A DNA stretch of 38,288 nucleotides from positions 38,936 to 77,223 of the forward strand of contig JBBHKE010002875.1 of the NCBI GenBank assembly GCA_037447655.1, given 5' to 3'. Positions 31,983 through 38,288 of this stretch are shown piece by piece. A program made the translations under genes and the position numbers. The notes under the pieces were generated by a model. It was not told where the DNA came from, did no database searches, and saw only the letters and a program-made list of their open reading frames with translations. Within the stretch, counting starts at the first letter, position 1, and each line of letters opens with the position of its first letter. The stretch comes from Zygnema cylindricum (lineage: Eukaryota; Streptophyta; Zygnematophyceae; Zygnematales; Zygnemataceae).

Positions 31983-32444
31983 GATTTTAGTAGTGTTGTG
32001 TATCGGTAAAAAACTTATCGTGATATCACCGATACCGATAGTTGTCGGTTATCGAACGGTCAGATGTCTCGATATATCGGTCCGAGAACAACATATTACA
32101 TATCGACGATAACTTAAATAATATATAGTACGCATACTATAATACTTTATAATATACTGTATTACATTATTTATATTATATAGCTTGGCATGCCACGTAT
32201 AACAATCTGTTCCGTGTCTATTTTACTGAAAATTATTACAGACAGCGCTGCACGTAAACGTAGACAAATTTAAAATAATACTTTCTAGTTCTAAAACTAT
32301 ACTACCGAAACGAAAAAATTAAAATACATTGTAAAATTTGAGAATCAAACCTTTTCGATAAAAAAACGAAAAGAGAAGACAAAACACATCTGTCAGACTG
32401 CGGCCATTTACATCCACCATATTTTTAAAATTCTACAGCACTTA

Positions 32445-34122
32445 GGGTGAAGTTCCATCATGCGAAAAATGGCGTAGTTTATAGAAATCCGCGACCCTCT
32501 GTACCAGGTGGTACCGCCTATTTTGTTTTTATACGAAAAAATACATTACAGAGAATCTTGCGGATACTCTCCGAAGGTCTTGGAGGTAATACTGGCCGTC
32601 GGGTGTTCATCTGCGAGGAGTTCGCTTCATTTTTTTTATGTAACTGTCAACCCACCTGGAGGAGGTGGGTTGGCAGATACAGAAAATAAAAATTGTGACA
32701 CACTGGACGATTAAGCTACGTGTCATGATGGAAAACCAACGAAAAATCTTAAGTTTTGCACATGACATGCGGTTTCCAAAGTACAACCGAAAATAAAAAC
32801 GAAATTTCGTAACATTCCCTCGTCACGCTATTTTCGGTAAATTTTGTTCGTCACACTATTTCTCTCAAAGGACTTTCGTTATGTTCGAAAACTGAAACCC
32901 TAAAAAATGAGTTGGCGTACAGACTAACTTCTGCAAAATGTACAAAAGTTTTGTCGTATGTGTTGTTTTTGAAATGTTAGTTTCGTACTTACGCCACATT
33001 TTGTGCGCACGCGACGGTTCGTGCGTAGATTATTACCGGAAATATTGTGGTGGTACAAATGGAGGTTCGAATGGATTTGTGGATTGGGGGAGTAATTGTA
33101 CAATTGAAGTTAAAGGATTGTATTTTGATAATGTGGTATCAAGTGGACCGTACGTATGTGATGTCGGTTCATGACGTGGTTTCGTCCTCAAGTGACTAAT
33201 CAAGTTGATACTCAGTACGCGGATTTTACGGAAGCGTCGATGTAAATATTTGGTTGAACATTGATGTGTCTTTTTGTGAATTAATTATTAGTGTAAATTT
33301 ACTCACTTTGACATACCTTGAAGTATTCAGGTATACCGACATTAATAGAGGTAGCTGGTAGATAGCGTACCGCTGATACGCCTCCGTACATTCAGCAATA
33401 AGCTCTCGTATATATTTGTAGGACTTCGTCATTTTAGGACATAGGAACTTTTTGGACCAAAAACTGTTTATGGTTATTTTTGGTAATTTTATCTGAGGAT
33501 TAGTCTCAGATCTGCTAGCGGAATTATCTGAAATTCTGCATGTTTGTTCCTATTTATATTTTTAATATTGTCACAGATTTTCAGGTCTATTGTGTGCCTG
33601 GTCTGTGTTTTACTTCATTGTGAAGTTAACTTCATTGTGAAGTTAGCCTGTCTGATCAAAGTTCTGGCAGACTGTTTTTCTGCAACTTTGACTAGATGAT
33701 GTGATCAATCTGTTTAATATTTTTGTCTGAAACTTTGTGAGGTCATTTTATATCCTAGATAATATCTGTAAATGTAGTTTCAGCCTGTTTTGTTAATTCT
33801 GTTGAATTCTGTGTGTATCCAAAGTACGCTGTTTTTAGGGTAGTCTGTGGTGCTTCCTAGGGTGAATCCATGGCTAGAAATGGCTATGGACAACAGAATG
33901 AATACTTCGTACGCAAGTACATGGTACGCTAGTCAATATTTGAAGTTAATTTTTTCGGTGCTGAAAATCTGAAAGATATTCAAAATCGGATCCTAGCTTG
34001 CTTGGCGCCAGTCAATTTAGAACACGTGGCTTACAGACTCTACGTGGTGGAACTTAGACTCAATTGACCCGGTCTGTAGAGTTTGCCGTACAATTACAGA
34101 AACGTATGATGGAACTTCACCC
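32445..34122. mobile_element. PIF/Harbinger-like element (1678 bp) nested in the hAT-like element
   Basis: The left end GGGTGAAGTTCCATCATGCG (32445-32464) matches the reverse complement of 34103-34122 at 19 of 20 positions. The trinucleotide TTA flanks both sides (32442-32444 and 34123-34125), the target preference of PIF/Harbinger elements. Inside are a 10-bp-stem hairpin (32649-32673) and a doubled TTCATTGTGAAGTTA motif (33628-33661). Open frames at 32447-32714 and 32938-33174 do not resemble the Harbinger transposase or its Myb-like partner, so it is probably non-autonomous. Confidence 0.75.
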
Positions 34123-34235
34123 TTATTTGAGGAAATACTAGCCTTTAATAAAATAGTAAAAAACTAAAATGATATATTTATTCATTCTGATGGATTATCA
34201 TGCAACAGTAGGAGGTTTTGAATCATCAATTATTT

Positions 34236-34640
34236 AATATGGTGGTTTGGAAATTGAAAACATTGATAATTTAAAATTTGAATTCTGAGAATTTTGACAT
34301 TGCATATTTTTAGAGATTGAGATTTTAAAAGGTAGGAATTCCAAATTTTTCAGATTTTAAATATGGTGGTTTTGGAAATTTAGAACATTAATATTTTAGA
34401 AAATGGATTTTGATAATTTTGATATTGCAGATTTTTGGAGATTGAGAATTATTAGTTAAAAATCTTAGAATTTTCAGAATGTGAAATCGGTGATTTGGCA
34501 AGATTTGAAGCATTATGAATTTGACAATTGAATTTTGAAGGTTTTGACTTTTGACATTGAAGATTTTGGAGATAAAGAATTAGTAAGATAGGAATTTTAG
34601 AATTTTCATTAAGATGTGAAGAATTCAGAATTTGGGAATT
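34236..34640. repeat. ~124-bp AT-rich tandem repeat, about three units
   Basis: ATATGGTGGTTTGGAAATT-like unit starts occur at 34237, 34361 and, more diverged, about 34485. Each is followed by TTTGACATTGCA and GGAGATTGAGA-like words. It lies in the non-nested part of the hAT-like element. Confidence 0.6.
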
Positions 34641-35317
34641 CCAATTTGTAACATTATGGCATTTAATTGATTATGTATGTTGATGAATTGAGGCATCAGA
34701 GACTTGTATGTTAATGCCTCTAAGTTGGACTAGAAATAGGACAAAGAAATATCAAATATGTCATAAATAACGGCATGTACTGCTATGTAACGCCGTGTAA
34801 TGTATACGAAATTTGCGACGATAGCTCACAATCGTCCAAAATTCAACTTATGCATTTATTTTGCCCGAACTTATTTTAGATTGTTTGTAAAATGGATTGA
34901 AAAGGCATTAAAGTAAAAATCAACAGGCAAAAAAACATTCAGAAAGGGTGTGGGAGCGTGGAACCCAAATAAAGCCCCCTTAAATTAAAAAAAATCAAGG
35001 AAAAATCGCGATTTTTTAACGAAATCGGGGGAAAGGGGGGTCCGTTGCATGTCTAGGGAATGACACTTACAGTTGAGTGTATTGGCCGTAGATTTATTTG
35101 TACGGGTGTATTGGGTGTACATTTATCTGTACGGTCCGTACATTTATCGATATCGGTAATATCGCCGATTATAACCGATAAATATCGGTTATTTATCAAC
35201 GATAACTCTGATAACGATATATCGTACCAATTTATCGATTATCGGGTACCCGAAACAAGGTCCATATCGGTTGTCGGCAAATCCTTACCGATAAACAACA
35301 CTAGATTTTAGCTACTG

Positions 35318-35700
35318 TAATGTTGTGTATCTATAGCCATTTCTCGATAACCGATACGCCCCTTTTTTTGGCCTACCGATAATTGATATATTGGCACGAT
35401 ATATCGACACCAGTGTTTTCACGATGAAAAACGGATAATATTTGTTAAATATCGCGATAACACCGGTTCAGTAACTATCGACGATAATTATGTACTCTGG
35501 TATGGAATATGAAAGTGAAAAAAAAATCAAAAGATACCCTCTCCAACGTCGCGACATCTCGTACTAATTTCGTACATATTTTCCGTACTATAATTTTCGT
35601 ACTGTTTGTACGGAAATATCGGTACCCCTCATCGTTCAATAACCGATAACTATAGGTACCAGTTTTATCGCGATAAGTATTTATCCGATACACAACACTA
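35318..35700 (+). mobile_element. hAT-like MITE, same family, 383 bp
   Basis: The ends TAATGTTGTGTATC and GATACACAACACTA match the larger element's termini, and the interior shares CACGATATATCGAC, GATAACACCGG and ACTATCGACGATAATT with 37854-38288. It begins six bases after the target duplication of the larger copy, in opposite orientation. Its own flanks (AGCTACTG and ACTTTAAT) do not match, so any duplication has decayed or been lost. Confidence 0.7.
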
Positions 35701-36214
35701 ACTTTAATAGTTAAGGATTTGTACATGCCATTGTACAAAGTTACCACGCTAATATGTAGATTTTATCCATATCTAACGGCTTTGGGTATACTTCATGGGT
35801 TCAAGATAATTTTTAGACGTTCAAAGTGGCAGAGTCACGCAGGGTCTGACATGTTCAAATCGTAAGTGACACTTGGGGCTTTGCCTTAACAAAATACTTT
35901 TCGGAACTAAGTCAGGTCCTTGAGCACGATAAACCGAGTAAGGCCCACATGGGCTGACCCGAACAAACCAACTGCCATTGGAAATGAAACAGTGTTCAAC
36001 AATGAAATGGAGGGATATATAAAAGATGCACAACCCTCTCCGATAACCTCTTATGAATGTGAAATACCACACATGGAAATTTCAAATAAATATGGGTTAT
36101 GAACTCGAGAGCATCCTCATGTTTGTAGAAGGATCGAATTATTTTCGTCACATTAGTGGAGGTCATCCCAACACGAATCTATTGTGGGAGCGACATCAAC
36201 AAAATATCTCAATC
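35701..36214. other. No gene recognised
   Basis: This interval lies between the MITE and the copia fragment. Its far end (about 36100-36214) may be the decayed protease part of the copia fragment, as IVGATSTKY at about 36180-36207 resembles a damaged DSGA-type motif. Confidence 0.35.
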
Positions 36215-36860
36215 GAAATGGAAAGCTAAACTAACATTTGATATCATCGAAGAAGGCACTACTAAAATGTTAGAAATTGTCTTATATGTTGCTAATTTTA
36301 CAAAGAGTTTGTTTTCTACAAATTTAGTATAAAAAAAATGATTCAAAATTGTCATACAAAATGAAAGGTAAGCTCTAAGCAAACGACCAATTGTGGAAGT
36401 AAAGTGAGCGAACATTGTGTAATATTTGTTTATCAGTTAAAATACAAGACAAAATGTTTTTTTTTGGGTCACACAAACTTTGAGAAACTTGATAGTATGG
36501 TGGAAGATGACATGGTAAATGGAATCTAATATCTAAAAGGGAACCGTATATATGCATATGATCAATGTGCATTAGGAAACATTTATAGACAACCCTTTTC
36601 TAAATAATGTGCCACTACATCCGATAGGGTACTTGGACTAGTTCACATCAATGTATGTGAGGCAAATAAAATAAAATCACTTATCATAAAAGATATATGA
36701 TGGCTATCACACATGAAATGGTCGAATACACAATACTTTTTTTGCATGAAGATTAACGAAAATAATGATATTTTTTTTAAGAACATAAGACGGAGCAAAA
36801 CAAATCCATACTACAAATGAGATTCGGCAATAAGAGCATGCAAAATATTTTTACGAATAT
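36215..36860 (+). pseudogene. Decayed Ty1/copia GAG-pre-integrase and integrase fragment
   Basis: Plus-strand translation gives LYVANFTKSLFSTNLV (about 36275-36325), then after stops LGHTNFEKLDSMVEDDMVNG (about 36466-36525) and YDQCALGNIYRQPFSK (about 36556-36605), then GLVHINVCEANK where integrase begins. These follow copia order and spacing. Stops and frame changes are frequent, no LTRs were found, and it is a different lineage from the element at 12356-18231. Confidence 0.75.
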
Positions 36861-37539
36861 TTTTAAAAAGATAGATTCACCACCCACTCACGGTACTGTA
36901 TTCACAAAAGCACAAGAGAGTGGTGGTGGACCTTCTCTAACTATTACCGAGTGTGCAAGAAGCACACTTTTATAGTTTGTAGAGTTGTTCACGTGAAGCC
37001 CTAAAATAATTTTAATTCAACCATATTTCGCATCAGGATGTTTTACCCATTGTAAGCAATGCGGTCGATATTTTTTAATTTAATTTACGCCTTTTGTCTT
37101 TTGTCTTTTAAACACACTTAAAATGCGTGTAGGGAACCTTTAATGCACATTACACTAATTCATCTACAAATATGTATCGTTATAATTTAGGTTCACAAAG
37201 TTGACCTTTGGACACGCGTGAACAGGTTCACGCTATTTCCTCTCGTCTGTATATTACGAATCAAATTCAAGTGCGATTTCTAGTGTCAACGCCACTCACT
37301 TTCTCGCGTCCACACCGTTATTTGCATTGTTATGTCTCCATAACCTTTTATGGACAACTAATATGTATCGACATACGGATGATTGATATTTATTGGTATG
37401 TACTGTATGTGTGCAGTTTTGTATTCCGTATATAAAGTCTTATACCCTGATGTAGACACACCACCCACCTTCCCCCCCCCCTCCCCTCCGGATATAACGA
37501 CAACCTGTGGTTATCTATTAATGGTACTGGTATGTTGAC
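36861..37539. other. No gene recognised
   Basis: AT-rich flank of the copia fragment. It includes GTGGTGGACC near 36923 and a C-run at 37470-37480. The open frame at 37208-37435 has no recognised domain. Confidence 0.35.
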
Positions 37540-37664
37540 ATTTATCGACAATAATCACCGATGACGATGTATTAAAATCTATCGGCCTCCTCACCGATAC
37601 AATTAACCGATATGTAGGTTATCGAACTTATCGCAGATGGAAAATTCACCGATACACAACATTG
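37540..37664 (-). mobile_element. Truncated hAT-like MITE relative
   Basis: The segment ends CACCGATACACAACATTG, the reverse complement of the family terminus, and is rich in CCGATA and ATCGACA words. No left end is recognisable, so it is truncated or rearranged. The interval 37665-37853 holds nothing recognised. Confidence 0.5.
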
Positions 37665-37853
37665 GTTATCTGAAAGTTTTTATTTTACTTGAGTACGAAA
37701 TAACAAGAAATTGTGATACGTGTTGGCTCATGTTGTACACTACACCATTTCATCACCTCTTGAATTATTATAAGTGACCTTAATTAAACCTTACCCTCAT
37801 CAACGAAAAGTAATAGTATCAATTATGTTTGAAGTTTAGGCGTCGGAAATCAG

Positions 37854-38288
37854 TAATGTTGTGTATCGACAGGGTTTTGTCGATAATCAATATGTATTTT
37901 GTTTTAGCTTGGTGATAATCGACATATTGCCACGATATATCGATGTCAGGTTATCGTTAAAAAAAGTTGATAATATCTGTTTTTTATGGGGATAACACCG
38001 GTAGCGATAACTATCGACGATAATTGTACGGTTCGTACCTAACAATTGTACGATTTATTCCGTCGAATAGAACAACCATTATGGCGTTACGCAGAGTACG
38101 AAACAGTTTGTTACAAGTGACATGCCACGCTACATATAGTGAAAATTAGAATACAGTATATTATAAAATACTATTATATAGCGTACTATATTTTTTCCAC
38201 TTATCGCCGATAAGGGGTTTGTTGGTCTCGGAGCGATATATCGGGACCCCTAACCGTTCGATAAACGATATCTATCGGTATCCGTGTA
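37854..38288 (+). mobile_element. hAT-like element, same family, cut by the window end
   Basis: Starts TAATGTTGTGTATCGAC and continues with CCACGATATATCGATG, GATAACACCGG and ACTATCGACGATAATTG as in 35318-35700. Its right part, read in reverse complement, matches the start of the 31991 element (TATAATATACTGTATT, CTTGGCATGCCAC-like and CGATATATCGGTCCGAG-like words). The terminal repeat lies beyond 38288. Confidence 0.75.

Larger units (their letters stand above)
31991..35303 (-). mobile_element. hAT-like DNA element with 8-bp target duplication, interrupted
   Basis: The inverted ends TAGTGTTGTGTATCGGTAA (31991-32009) and the reverse complement of 35285-35303 agree at 18 of 19 positions. A perfect 8-bp duplication GATTTTAG flanks them (31983-31990 and 35304-35311). 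An 8-bp duplication with a TAGTG start is characteristic of hAT elements. The ends are full of CGATATATCG-type dyads. A 1678-bp Harbinger-like element is inserted inside, so the original was about 1.6 kb. No transposase is recognised. Compared with 35318-35700 and 37854-38288, this copy is in reverse orientation. Confidence 0.8.

Noticed and set aside
32938-33174. Cys/Gly-rich 78-residue frame as a transposase or secreted peptide
   Set aside because: No DDE motif, no Myb-like domain, no clear signal peptide, and it lies in a non-autonomous element.
1-38288. tRNA and rRNA genes
   Set aside because: No convincing GGTTCGAATCC-type T-loop with cloverleaf context and no rRNA-like sequence was found by eye.

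Overview
This is a eukaryotic nuclear window with spliced genes, long introns and dense transposon debris. The two recognisable host genes are a plastidic-glucose-transporter-like MFS sugar carrier (three C-terminal exons, + strand, 699-2646) and a bacterial-type S66 serine peptidase (LD-carboxypeptidase LdcA / MccF family; six exons, - strand, 27366-22091). Together with a TTTAGGG-type telo-box array and Ty1/copia elements, they point to a streptophyte: a charophyte alga, bryophyte or other early-diverging plant. The sequence does not allow a finer assignment.

Layout. 1-2646: end of the sugar transporter, whose introns hold AT minisatellite and CT-rich arrays. 2647-6075: no recognisable gene, but a C-block/G-block G-quadruplex region (3582-3723), an (AT)n tract and a ~43-bp tandem repeat. 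6076-19300: a nested retrotransposon cluster. A minus-strand LTR element that carries only gag and a retropepsin (internal part 7725-11969) has one intact LTR (6269-7724). Its other LTR (11970-19115) is split by a 5.9-kb plus-strand Ty1/copia element (12356-18231) flanked by a perfect 5-bp target duplication, ATAAC. A 185-bp module at the LTR end occurs four times, and one copy forms a 352-bp palindrome at 18949-19300. 19301-20260: purine then pyrimidine low-complexity tracts. 20260-22068: nothing recognised. 22069-27366: the S66 peptidase gene with its poly(A) signal. 27367-38288: no host gene recognised; mainly DNA-transposon relics.

The DNA elements on the right were found from their ends. 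They are a 956-bp element with 16-bp inverted ends (28649-29604), a 637-bp TA-flanked element (30165-30801), a hAT-like element with a perfect 8-bp duplication GATTTTAG (31991-35303), and a PIF/Harbinger-like element with TTA duplications (32445-34122) nested inside the hAT-like one. Relatives of the hAT-like element lie at 35318-35700, about 37540-37664, and 37854 to the window end. A decayed copia integrase fragment lies at about 36215-36860.

The host genes do not form a pathway that can be read from the sequence. A plastid-envelope sugar carrier and a murein-recycling-type peptidase could both act at the plastid, but that is inference. I found no self-contained new system. The most interesting items are the bacterial-type peptidase gene, the copia LTR that carries the gag start codon, the gag-protease-only LTR element with variable U3 repeats and a palindromic end, and the nested hAT/Harbinger pair.
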